In this document: positions 53,973 to 64,000 of the stretch, piece by piece | Numbering within the stretch: position 1 is the first letter of the stretch | Layout: every line of letters starts with the position of its first letter | Origin: Trifolium pratense | Taxonomy: Eukaryota; Streptophyta; Magnoliopsida; Fabales; Fabaceae | DNA: 64,000 nucleotides | Direction: 5' to 3' | Assembly: GCF_020283565.1 (NCBI RefSeq) | Contig: NC_060059.1 | Location: forward strand, 30,237,838-30,301,837 | Program-made: the position numbers and the translations under genes | The notes under the pieces: generated by a model | What the model was told of the DNA's origin: nothing | Seen by the model: the letters and a program-made list of their open reading frames with translations, nothing else | Database searches by the model: none

Positions 53973-54217
53973 ATATATATATATATTTATATATATATAA
54001 TAGGCTAAATCTTAGTCTAAAGGGGTTACTAATGCATTTCAAAAAGGGTTAGATGAGTACTTCTTTATAGACTACATTTTAAGTCTTAATTATTTGTATT
54101 TTTATTGTCTTCGCCGATAATCAATATTTTTAATTCTTTTCTAGAAGTAACTCATGAAATCATAACATACAATTTGACCATGTGAAAACACTGACGACGA
54201 AAATATATCCCAAAATG

Positions 54218-54620
54218 CACTACAAGAAAAACCTTTTTTTTTGGCGGAATTATTCCCTCACTATGTGCATTATTCCCTCACTAACTGAGAATTTAGTGGC
54301 GGAACAAGTCTGCCACTAAAACGCACGTCACTAAATTTTGTGGCGAACAAATCCGCCACTAAATGCGTTACAAAGGTTGTGTCAATAAAGTTGCAATTTC
54401 CTTAAATTTAGTGGCCGAATAATCCACCAGTAAGTGGGTGTCAGTAAAGTAGATTTAGTGGCGGAAATGTCTGCCACAAAATCTGCCAGTTGCTTTTTAA
54501 TTTTTTGTGGCGGAATAATCCGCCAGTACACTATCACGGTTGAAAAAAATAAAAAACAAATAAAATATATGTTGTGGCTGAATATTCCACCACTAAATGA
54601 GTGATTTTTTTTTTTTTACA
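54218..54620. mobile_element. CACTA terminal fragment
   Basis: CACTACAAGAAAAACC at 54218 is followed by an array of TAGTGGCGGAATAATCCGCCACTAA-like palindromic units of about 20-25 bp. The other terminus is missing. 54620-55041 shows nothing. Confidence 0.7.
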
Positions 54621-55041
54621 GAAAATGAGTGGTTAAATATTTTCTCTGACTCTTATTAATAGTCAACGCAAAAGAAAGGATTCAAGGAAATCCGTTGAAA
54701 TTTAAAATGAATTCTTACGTCAGATGTTGTCAGAGACAATCTAGGTATGAAAAACTAATCACCAATATTACTTCCTTCCTTCAAGAACAATGAATAGCAA
54801 GATTGATTTCAGTTAAATTGTGAGACATGATCAAAATTTGCAACAATAGAAGTGTGTATGGACGAAAAAGTTTAAGTGCAACGCAAATCAATTTTTGAGA
54901 TGGTTACATAATGAATAACATGAAGGGAAGACATTAATATATAGTAGGAATAACTTTAATGGAAAAATGATAGCAAAAAGAATATATTTTTTTTATAAAA
55001 ATTACCAATAGGTTTTTTTTTTAAATAAGAAACAAAACAAT

Positions 55042-57765
55042 TGTAACATCGCGACTTTAATTAATAGAAGAATATTAATTAGAAATAATTATTGGAGACT
55101 AATTGAAAATAAGGAAACAAGTGTAAAAGGATACTTAAAGGACACTATGATATGTTAAGCTTTGGTTAATGAGAAGTGTCAAGCTACATGTGGGACCTAC
55201 TAATACCATTATATGAGACAAGAGTTAGTGTATGTTTGGTTTTAATTCTGGAGCATCCAGAATTGATTCTGGACGTGTAGAATTGATTTTGACTTGTTTG
55301 GTTTCTCAAAAGTAGAATTGATTCTGCCTTCAGAATTGATTCTACTTGAAGCTAGAAATCGTAGCTTCTGATTCTAGAATTGATTTTTACACTCAAATTT
55401 TTTGTTCAACTCACTTTTTCATGAATATATCCAAACATAAACCGCTTCAGCTTAAAATCAATTTTGGCCAGAATCAATTTTACAGAATCAATTCTGCCAA
55501 AATCAATTCTCTCCGCCGCAGAACCAAACACACGCTTAGAAGTTAGAACAAGTCAGTTTATTCCTTTTTCTTTCCAACCCCTCACGTGTTCTCTCACATT
55601 CCAACCACTCATCTTCATTCATCATCCTAGAACAAGCAAAAAAATGCTTCCTCTTCCTGTCTTGAAGCATCACGCAGTCACCACCACACCAAACCACAAC
55701 CTTCTTCATTGTCTTACAATCTCTCACATGCAAGTTCACATTAAGCTTAAGATTTTGGTTGTGGTTAAAGTAGAAACAACAACAAACATTTCAATCTTCT
55801 CTCTCCTCACGCAAAAACATCAAGAACAACACCAAGGTCATGATTTTTCTCATGGCACATATGGAAATCACTACTCACAAGATCTATTCAACCCCATCAT
55901 TATTAACTACTAGAAATCAAAACAAGGGACAAGCATCCTCCTCCCTTCTCTTGGTACTGCCCATGTTCTTCAATTTCTGCTCAAAGATGCTCACCTTCTC
56001 CTCACATTCTGTTTGGGTTTATACTAGTACTTCAAATCAATAAGTTTCAGCACCATTAATCTAAGGTATTGATAATGGTTATAATCTGCCTTTTCTTTGA
56101 AGATTCAATCCAAAATTTCCCTTTTATTTGATGCCTTATTTTTCCCAAATTCAGAATCCTTTTTCACTCTTGAGTCTTGTATTCATGAGTTTTGCTTTGG
56201 GTTGGAGCATTTCAAGTATTGGAGGTAATCTAGGTAAAATTCGTATGGACCTCTGACTAGTATTTCTGTCATAACTTTCACACAGTGACCCAGATTTGAA
56301 CAATTGTTAAATTTTCAGAATCCAGACGAAATTCCCTAAAGTTCGAGTACCCCCTTCATAGGTTTTGGGTTAGTAATGAGGCATGGAAACCTGTTTTAAG
56401 ATAGGGTCCTGATGCTGTAGAATTACAGAATTTTGGCAGCGGGTTTTGCATGCTTGAGCCACTCAAACGGATGCATAAGGGTGTACAGAATAGCTTGGAG
56501 CTGCTGGAAATTCACATGTGGGTTCCTTTAGAAGCTTAACTTTTAGATTAGTTAGCACCTTTAGTTTCCCCAAATTCAATATATGTATGATAACATTAGT
56601 ATTAGTTAGGAAATTAGTCTCCCCAAAAATTATGTATGACAACAATAGGAAAAATTAGGAAATAATTGTGTGAGAAGGTTTAATCCCAAAACCATCTCCA
56701 TTCTAATTATATAATAATATTTTAGTTGCTTATGACTGGACATGAATGAGATTGTAGGTGGAAACTGATAAACTCTTTTAAAAGTAAAAGCTGAGAATTG
56801 AACTGGTATTCTCGCATACCGAGCATCTTGCTTCGCTAAGCGAGCGTATCAGATTAGGACTCTGTAGAATCAACATTTTAAATAAAAATCCACTCGTTTT
56901 ATATCCCTGACTATTCTGGAATATTTCGTAAGCAGCGTAATAATATTATGTGATTAGAATGTTTATCACGCTTAGGAACTTAGGTTCAGGAATCAGGATA
57001 GTTAGAATTACCCCGAGAAGGTTTTCTTTCTTTTGGGTAGGATAACCATTCAGGATTAGGAATTATGTTTCAGAATTTATCAGGATGTTTGGTCATTAGT
57101 ACCAATATCAGGAAGCGTGGTCATTAGTACCTTGTCAGGGGATTCATTCAGAATCCAAAATCATGTAATAAGAACTGTAAGTTCATGTTGTATTCTGACG
57201 TACATTATTATCGGTAATACCAGGCCAGGCACTCCGGGACCGGCTTACCCCGGGGTGATCCTGTTATGATAAAATTGACAAGATAATTATTATGTGTGTT
57301 ACACCCTTATTGCTTTATTATCATATTATGAAAACTTCAGGATTATGTCACGATTAGACTATTAGATATTCAGGTTCAGGTTAAAGTTAGAAACTATTAG
57401 TTTCAGTTGCCCCGGGGTAGTCACCAGTAGTTGGGTAGTAGGAGCTCACTGAGGCTTAGTAGTCTCATCCCACGACTTTCAATTTTTTTTAGGTAAACAG
57501 GTTAATCGGAGCAAGGACTAGGCAGGAACTGATGATCGAGGTTGAGCTTGGATTATCGGATTAGAAGACTATCGTCTTCTTCTTTGTTTTTATGTTAATC
57601 TGTTAAGTTAGAATTTAATTCTCTTCCACTATATTGTACTAGATTATCACGTTATTCGTGTGATATCTTGTAATTCAATTAATTTATTATGTAATTTTAA
57701 TGTACTCAGATTCAATTATTAATATTTCGACTAAATATTCTAGACAATTTAGTTGGGGTGTTACA
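55042..57765. mobile_element. Solo LTR (family L)
   Basis: Left TGTAACATCGCGAC, right GGGGTGTTACA, with a perfect 5-bp duplication ACAAT (55037-55041 and 57766-57770). 2724 bp including a 308-bp MITE. Its right 1.25 kb matches 45047-46691. It includes TTCGCTAAGCGAGC, the palindrome type also seen in the 19-21 kb LTRs. Frames at 55464-55913 and elsewhere lack recognisable domains and are not called. Confidence 0.9.
55228..55535. mobile_element. Tourist/Harbinger MITE within the solo LTR
   Basis: The termini GTGTATGTTTGGTT and the complement of AACCAAACACACGC are flanked by TTA (55225-55227 and 55536-55538). The ends are rich in AGAATTGATTCTG palindromes. Confidence 0.85.
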
Positions 57766-57864
57766 ACAATTTTACTTTTTTTTAAACAAAGTAGTAAATT
57801 ATTATTATTTTTTTTTATAATTCAAAAATGTGTTTTTTATTAGGTTTAGGTTTGTGAAACGTAA

Positions 57865-58015
57865 TAAGCTTATAGTATATATATAAGAAAATATTGACTT
57901 TTTAGATACATTGTAGAATTAATGTATCTAGACTATAATATTGTCTAGATACATTGATTTTACAATGAATCTAAAAAACAAACTTTTTCTTATACATAGG
58001 ATCGGATGAAGTATA
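57865..58015. mobile_element. Small palindromic MITE (Stowaway-like)
   Basis: A near-perfect hairpin: TTTTTAGATACATTGTAGAA and the complement of TTTTACAATGAATCTAAAAA, with TGTCTAGATACATT / AATGTATCTAGAC near the centre. The ends (TATAAGAAAAT, and TTCTTATACATAGGATCGG) resemble decayed CTCCCTCCG-type termini. Confidence 0.65.
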
Positions 58016-58402
58016 TATAAAATAAGGTTACTGTTTTTATATATGTATATATAGTATATAATAATATGGTAATGAATGTTACAGTTTAGGTTAAGTAATT
58101 AAGGTTGATCATTAAGTAGTTAATACGATGTGGACCACATGAAAAAAGAGGGGGAAAATAAGAGTGAAAAAAAATTAAATTGAAGGTTAGGTAAACGTAA
58201 TAACCTTATAATATAAGAAATAAATTTTCAATGTCGATCCTTACATATTTCTAGAAAGTATAGTAGTCACTAGTACTAGTAAACGGATAACACGGGTAAC
58301 ATGGGTTAGAAGATCCGGTCTTTATTGGTTTGGGTTGGTCAGATTCGGATGGTGATCCAAACCCAACGAAACCCATATCCGACCGCTTTACACACACACA
58401 CA

Positions 58403-58693
58403 CTCCCTCCGATCTTTTTTATAAGAAACAAACGTAAAATTTATTTTGATCATTTTTATAAGAAACTTTGATTAATTTTCAAATGTATTAGGTGTTTAAT
58501 TTTATTTGTACTCTTATTTATTATGAGAGGGAATATTAAAATTGAGTAAGTTAGTGGAATAAAGTGTAATTAAATAGGGGGTATTCATGCGATAAATTTA
58601 AAGAAGTATTACAGGTAGATAATTATTTACAATGTATTTATTTAGTCTTAATAATTTAAGTGTTTTGTTTCTTATAAAAAATATTGGAGGGAA
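58403..58693. mobile_element. Stowaway-type MITE, degenerate right end
   Basis: CTCCCTCCGATC, then TTTTTTATAAGAAAC on the left and GTTTCTTATAAAAAATATTGGAGGGA on the right, the same layout as 2193-2488. The flanking TA is no longer clear. Confidence 0.75.
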
Positions 58694-58739
58694 TAATTAA
58701 TAAATTGGTATTTTATATACGTTTGGATATAGGCCCAAA

Positions 58740-60180
58740 TTTTTTATATGGACCAAAATGAAACCCGGCCCACTTTGAGAGATTTATAAAACACCAAAAC
58801 TAGGGTTTTTTCCATTCTCTCCCACATAGCCACACACGGCCGCGACTTCTCCTCCAAACTCATTCTTTGTCTCGCTCTATCTAACTCAAGTTTCTCTTCC
58901 TTCTTCAAACATTTTCTCTTCCTCTTCCTCATCTCAGTTTGTCAGTCCTTTCCTCTTATTCATCGTTTTGTGCATCAATATCTTTTAGGTCTGCGTTAGA
59001 TCTGTGTGTTGCTCTTGTGTTGTAGTGTAGAGCGTTTTGCTCTATAGATGTTGTGCAACTTTCTCTACCCTTTTTAGCTTCCTTGGTGTACTTGTTGTAC
59101 CCATAGATGTCTTTTAATAAATTTTTTTTTGTTTCTCAAAAATACATCAGACATAGTTTGGATCTATCAATATTTTTGAGTTTCTTTTGTTTTTGAACAT
59201 CTGACATAGTTCTAAATCTATCAATTTTATGGATCTGTTCAAGATTTACTTGTACACTTAAATCCGATACAAACCACCCTTCCATTCGTCGAATTTGATG
59301 AATCGAATCTGTCGTAACCGAACCCTCTAAACGGATGGGAATGGTTGGTAATACTTCAACCAACGATTTACTCGATTTGGGATTTTGAGCCCGAATTCTG
59401 ATTGGACCAACTGATGTCCACCAGTACCCAGAAAGACAAAAAGCTAGAAACCAAACTAAACCCAAGAAGGAAAATCTTGTTCTTTTCCCTCTTTTTAAGT
59501 TCTAAGAAATTATATATAGTAGTACCTCCTGGCTTCATTTAGATCCCATCTTTTTACCCTATTTCATCACCCAAATCTTTTACTAAAAAACTAAAATATA
59601 TCCCTCTCAGATCCACAATTTTCAGCTTCATAGAGCAAAGAACAGCATGAGTGAAGCGAAGGGAAGAGTTACATACTCTGACAGAGAGCAGAATATACAC
59701 TTATTGCAAAGAGGAAAGGAAGCTAAAATCGATGAATAATATTCAGAGAAACAACTAATTTAACTCACAACAACTCATTGAACTCATCTCAAAATGAAAG
59801 GACATAAAGGTGAGATTCTCTGACTTTTTACCGTATTCTTTACAAAGTTTTTTTTTGTTGTTTTTTTTTTTCTGTTTCTCGAAACTCTTTTGAGAATCGT
59901 TGGATTTTTTTCTAATTTTTTTTTTCATTGTTTATATTTAAAAATAATTTTTTGATATGCTACCAGAATGAAACTCTCAATTAATGCAGTTTTCAGATTT
60001 TTTGTTTTGAAATTTTGTTTTTTTTTTAAAAACGTTTTAGGAAAACAAAAAAAGTCTGTCCTAATTCATTAAGAGGTGCATTTAACAATTGTAGCAACAA
60101 ATTTTATTTATAGCACTCAATGGTTGCTATTATTGTGAAACTTATTTAATCACCTATAAAATTAATTTGGTTGAGTAAAT
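58740..60180. other. Possible leader of an unrecognised gene, otherwise non-coding
   Basis: 58780-58990 (+) looks like a 5'UTR. A TTTATAAAAC TATA-like box precedes ACTAGGGTTTT (a telo-box as seen in translation-related genes), then a CT-rich leader. No coding frame follows. A short ATG frame at 59647 (25 codons) and ATGAAAGGACATAAAG/GTGAGA near 59793 look exon-like, but no family was recognised. Confidence 0.35.
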
Positions 60181-60769
60181 AGTTAATATAAATCACATTA
60201 TATATCTGTTTGTCTTCATCTTAGGCATATAAATACATGATGGGTTTGATCAGGCTCATTAAAGGACTTAAAGTAAAACTTACATCAATTTTGAGAAACC
60301 AAAATTAAAATGGAATGCTTGTTAGTGGTTTCTTTGGCACTATGAGTCATGCATTTGATAACTGTCGGTACATATGATTCGTCAAGGGATGTTTGTCAGG
60401 GCCGGCCATTGGGCCAAGCTGCCAATGCTAGGGCTTTAGGCCCCATATATATTTTTTATTTTAACAAGGCCTCAAAAAAAAAAAAGCCTCCAAAATAGGA
60501 GTAATAAGTTGCACGCGTGTGAAAAGGAAGGAGAGAAACCTAACGCACGCGTGACTTCCATCGTTTCAAATTTTGGCCGCTTTTCTTGGCTCTAGAAACT
60601 CTTCTTCTTCCACAATTACTCACTAACGTCTCTATTGCATCAATTTCTCCAAAAAAATCTCATATCATTTAATTTTCCCATCAAACTTTCACTTTAAAAG
60701 AAGGAGATGTCTTCCAACTTTCACCAAGGTTCTTCAACTCTCTTCCAACAATTCTGCAAATTTATACGA

Positions 60770-60965
60770 ACTCAGTTCTTAAAGGCTTTTCAATTTCTGC
60801 AATTCTGCAATTCTAGTTCTGTTGTGATACTTCAATTCTGCAATTCTAATTCTGTTGTGATACTTCAAGGCTTCAATTCTGCAATTCTAGTTCTGGTGTG
60901 ATACTTCAAGGCTTCAATTCTGCAATTCTGGTTCTGCACTTCTTCAATTTCTGCAAATTTATTGT
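60770..60965 (+). repeat. Tandem repeat in the hAT 1 leader
   Basis: About four imperfect units of 40-50 bp built from CTTCAATTCTGCAATTCTAG and TTCTGTTGTGATA. Located just upstream of the transposase start. Confidence 0.85.
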
Positions 60966-61162
60966 TGTTTCTGTGTTTTCTGTGATTCTGTCGGCAACAA
61001 AAATTTCTACAAACAGGTTCCTTCTTTCTTTTAATCTCTTTTATTTTCTTTAATATATTTGTTTAGTCTATTGTAGTTGTAGGTAAACAAGTTATTTGCT
61101 TTAGCCTGTTTGTTTAATCTTTGATTGAGTTGTTAATTGTTTACTTATTTTAAAATCTATAA

Positions 61163-61764
61163 ATGTCAACTCGAAAATATGAATCGGGCTATTCAAAACT
61201 CCTAAAAAAGAGAAAAGTTGAAGCTTTGATTGAATCACAAAAGGGGGCTTTATTAAAATTTGTTAAAAAAAGTAAAAATGAAAATATCGGTGATTGTTCG
61301 GTGACTGGACAAGTTAATAGTGTAAACCAAGCTGAAAATGTAAACCGAGAAGATATAGTTGACGAACAAGTTAAAACATTGAATGTTCGTTAAAACATAA
61401 CGACAACTCTGATATTGATGGATTAGACTTATTTTCAGAATTAAAAATACTAAGAGAAATCATACATGTTGAAAATGATACACCAATTGATATACTTAAC
61501 TATATAATAAGACTGAACTCCTTTCAAAATGCATTTGTCGCTTATAGAATAATGTTAACTATTCCTGTAATTGTTGCTTCAGCAGAAAGAAGTTTTTCAA
61601 AATTAAAATTAATAAAATCTTATCTAAGATCAACAATGTCTCAACAAAGATTAAATGGATTGGCGTTATTATCCATTGAAAAAGAAATGTTAACTCAAAT
61701 TGATTATAATAGTTTAATAAATGATTTTGCATCTCAAAAAGCTCGAAAAATAAAATTTAAATAA
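61163..61764 (+). pseudogene. hAT transposase, N and C termini joined by deletion
   Basis: 61163-61393 encodes 76 residues starting MSTRKYESGYSKLLKKRK, the usual N terminus of ZMYM1/DUF4371 hAT transposases. From about 61393, in another frame, 61396-61764 encodes the hAT dimerisation domain: NAFVAYRIMLTIPVIVASAE, RSFSKLKLIKSYLRSTMSQ, RLNGLALLSIE. The DUF4371 and catalytic part is absent, so no active enzyme can result. Deletion and frame change lie near 61390. Confidence 0.88.
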
Positions 61765-62269
61765 ATATTATAATAATATTTTTTTATTAATATATAAAAG
61801 GCCTCAATTTGAAATTTGCTTTAGGCCTCGTATAGTGTTGGGCCGGCCCTGATGTTTGTGTTTAGACAGTCATTAGTGTACAACGGGAATAACAACATGC
61901 TTCACTCTATAGCAAAAGCCAACAATATGCCTTACGACATTGATTTCTAGAAGATCACCCAAGTCATACTGGCAGATTTTCTTACGGCAAAACAATTATA
62001 GATTTTCTCATTAAACTGCTTCTCCAATGGAATTAGGTTACCTAGAAAATCTATGATTGTTTTGCCGTTAGAAAATCTTCGGTTGGATTTGGATGATCCC
62101 TTGGAAAATCAATGTCGTAATAAAGCATATAATTGGCCTTTGCTATTGAGTGAAGCTTGTTGTTATTTCCGCTGTCCACTAATGAATCTTCAAACATAAA
62201 CACACAGAAAATAATGGCTACCTCGACGAATCATATGCAGAGATAGTTATCAAAAACATGCTTCACATA

Positions 62270-63422
62270 CAGGGACGGACACATGTAGAGGCTGAGTGTG
62301 GCTTTAGCCACACCAGATTTTTCCAATTTTTTTTATATATTGAAAAGAAAGAAAAAAGTACAGAATTGTTAACCTCAAACAATCACATATTCTTTCTCTC
62401 TTCCTCTTCAAATTCTCAAATAAGCAAGATCAGAAGTTTCTACCTCAATCCTCAATCTTCAATTTTCTACCAATTGTAAGCTTATAGGTGTGTTTGAAAA
62501 TCTAAGGTAAAGTGAGTATTCCAATTTTCTCCTATTCTTTTCTCCTTTTTCAGCTGAATCCAAAAACCTCAATTTGTTAAAATTTCAATTTTCTCAATTT
62601 CTCATAAATGGGTACCTTTATAATCAATTGGTGTGAAGAACAATAGTTATTTAGTTGTGATTTTGATCTGTTATGTTCAGTAGGTTATTGTATGATTGCA
62701 TTACTTTGTATTGTTAATATACCTTGAATTTGTTCCTCTAGCTTTGATAGTCTGCCTTGGTGTTTGATGATATGGTTATTTGTTTGGATGGTGTCCTGCT
62801 ATATTATGCAAGTGTTGTAATGTTTCCTTACCACGAGTTCAACAATAAAAGAACATAGGCATCACAGTAATAACGGGAAAATAAATTGACTTTACTCAAT
62901 TTAAAATCACAACTAAAGAGCCCCAATTTGTTAAGAATATAGAATAGAACAATTCTAAGGAATTGATATGAGTTGCACTAGACCTCACTGACCTCACTGA
63001 ATTAGCTTATTGGCATTGTAAGTGTTAAAGAAACAAGTGTTAAGTCACTTATTAAGGAGACATTTGAGAAGTTGTTGTTTATTAGTGGCTTGAGTTTGTC
63101 TAGTATTAGGGGGCAAGTGTATGACGGAGCTAGCAATATGCGAGGTAAGTTTGGTGGTTTTAGAACATTAATCCAAAATGAGAATCCATCTTATTATGTG
63201 CATGGTTTTGCCCATCAACTTCAATTGACACCTATTGCTTGTGCTAAGACTTACAAAGATGTTAGTGGTTTTTTCTGTAAGATCAATATGCTTGTTAATT
63301 TCATACATTCTTCTAATAAGAGACAAAAATTGTTTTAGGAATCAGGACAAACAAGTAACCCAGTTTGCAAAATTTCTTTTATGTTTAGCCACACTGATAT
63401 TGAACGTCTGGATCCGTCCCTG
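62270..63422 (+). mobile_element. hAT element 2, internally deleted
   Basis: The ends CAGGGACGGA and TCCGTCCCTG carry a perfect 8-bp duplication TTCACATA (62262-62269 and 63423-63430). 1153 bp. GCCACAC repeats lie near both ends (GGCTTTAGCCACACC; TTTAGCCACACTG). It contains a transposase fragment at 63072-63338. Confidence 0.95.
63040..63345 (+). pseudogene. hAT transposase fragment (DUF4371 region)
   Basis: About 88 residues: GLSLSSIRGQVYDGASNMRG, NPSYYVHGFAHQLQL. This is the metal-binding/catalytic neighbourhood of the DUF4371 transposases (YDGASNMRG, H..HQLQL). It starts mid-domain and ends soon after, so it is a relic carried by the element. Confidence 0.85.
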
Positions 63423-63430
63423 TTCACATA

Positions 63431-63494
63431 TAAAATTAAGTTAATATATAGTTAATATAAATCATGTTAGGTATCTATTTGGCATCATGTTAGG

Positions 63495-63555
<61 letters not shown>

Positions 63556-64000
63556 CTGTTTGGATTGGTCAAACTCATTGTAGGACAAAAACTAAACTGA
63601 CATCAATTTTGAGAAAACAAAATTAAAACGAAATGCTTTGATAGTCATTTCTTTTGGCACTATGAAGCACGCTTTTAATAACTGTCTGTGCATATTGTTC
63701 GCCGAGGGAGCCATTATTGTATGCGATATTTGTGTTGGGAGATTCATTAGTGGAAAACGGGAATAACAACAAGCTTCACTCTATAGCAAACGCCAACTTT
63801 ATACCTTACGACATTGGCTTTCTAGGGGATCATCCAAGTCCTACTGCATATTTTCTAACGGGAAAATAATTATAGAATTTCCCAGTAAACGACTTCTCCA
63901 ATGGAAGTAGGTTACCTAGAAAATCTATTATTGTTTTTCCTTTGGAAAATCTACCAGTTGGACTTCGATGATCCCTTGGAAAATCAATGTCGTAATAAGG
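63431..64000. repeat. Foldback unit 2 (direct duplicate of unit 1), cut by window end
   Basis: Matches unit 1 in order: ATAGTTAATATAAATCA, then ACATCAATTTTGAGAAA, GGCACTATGA, AACGGGAATAACAACA, CTTCACTCTATAGCAAA, TTCTCCAATGGAA and ATGATCCCTTGGAAAATCAA. It lacks the hAT 1 insertion and has a segment (63700-63745) that unit 1 lost there. The right arm runs out of the window. Confidence 0.85.
63495..63552. repeat. (TA)n(CA)n microsatellite
   Basis: About 25 TA followed by four to five AC dinucleotides inside foldback unit 2. It is absent from unit 1, where the same place reads GGCATATAAATACATG. Confidence 0.95.

Larger units (their letters stand above)
60397..61851 (+). mobile_element. hAT element 1, internally deleted
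   Basis: The ends CAGGGCCGGCC and GGCCGGCCCTG carry a perfect 8-bp duplication ATGTTTGT (60389-60396 and 61852-61859). 1455 bp. It keeps the leader, the N-terminal and the C-terminal coding parts of a transposase but not the catalytic middle. It is inserted in the left arm of foldback unit 1. Confidence 0.95.
60190..62269. repeat. Foldback unit 1 (long inverted repeat, interrupted by hAT 1)
   Basis: The left arm is 60340-60396 plus 61852-62005; the right arm is about 62040-62269. Matching words: AACAACATGCTTCACTCTAT against the complement of ATTGAGTGAAGCTTGTTGTT, and TACGGCAAAACAATTATAG against the complement of CTATGATTGTTTTGCCGTTA. The central loop at about 62008-62040 is only about 35 nt. 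60190-60340 is unique sequence shared with the second unit. Confidence 0.75.

Noticed and set aside
55464..56043. Overlapping frames of 149 and 67 codons
   Set aside because: They sit across the border of a MITE and within a solo LTR; the H/T/Q-rich sequence has no domain.

Overview
The window is a piece of a plant nuclear genome. It is AT-rich, with spliced genes whose splice sites have plant character and many layered transposable elements. The element types (Tat-lineage Ty3/gypsy with an antisense gene, Maximus/SIRE-like copia, TRIMs primed by tRNA-iMet, CACTA, hAT and Harbinger families, Stowaway MITEs, tRNA-derived SINEs) and the host genes suggest an inverted-repeat-lacking-clade legume such as Medicago or Trifolium. 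The species is an inference. No rRNA gene, tRNA gene or CRISPR array was seen.

Host genes are few. (1) At 496-1935 (-) lies the 5' end of a MUSE13/TRAF1a-like MATH-domain gene that loses homology inside its first MATH domain. (2) At 30974-31465 (+) lies a single-exon C2H2 zinc-finger repressor of the TAC1/SUPERMAN type with a C-terminal EAR motif. (3) At 36031-43969 (+) lies a divergent four-exon WOX8/9-like homeobox gene whose first intron is about 6 kb because transposons stacked up in it.

Layout: 2.2-2.85 kb has a Stowaway MITE and a SINE. 4.69-15.73 kb holds a complete young Tat-type Ty3/gypsy element on the minus strand with 5-bp target duplications (TSDs). Besides gag-pol it carries a plus-strand gene with its own TATA box, a 5'UTR intron and an in-frame coding intron. 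16.07-17.10 kb is a Harbinger MITE. 19.32-21.42 kb is an LTR fragment split by a solo LTR of a related family. 21.4-22.25 kb is a decayed hAT transposase. 22.91-28.31 kb is a CACTA element with a TNP1-like gene, itself host to a 1.6-kb TRIM-like element with apparently identical LTRs and a minisatellite. 33.5-34.3 kb is a hAT MITE. 36.3-42.0 kb, inside the WOX intron, contains a hAT MITE and a three-LTR TRIM array whose third LTR is split by a second CACTA. 45-49.5 kb holds an LTR with a MITE and a nested solo LTR. 49.5-53.6 kb is a copia remnant plus LTR. 55.0-57.8 kb is another solo LTR. 60.2-64.0 kb consists of two tandem foldback units carrying two internally deleted hAT elements.

The most interesting feature is the antisense gene of the Tat element. 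Promoter, splice sites, reading phase, a branch-point motif and flanking hairpin repeats all agree with a separately transcribed accessory gene. The WOX intron nest and the foldback array are the next most interesting. All identifications are by eye; no database search or alignment program was run.
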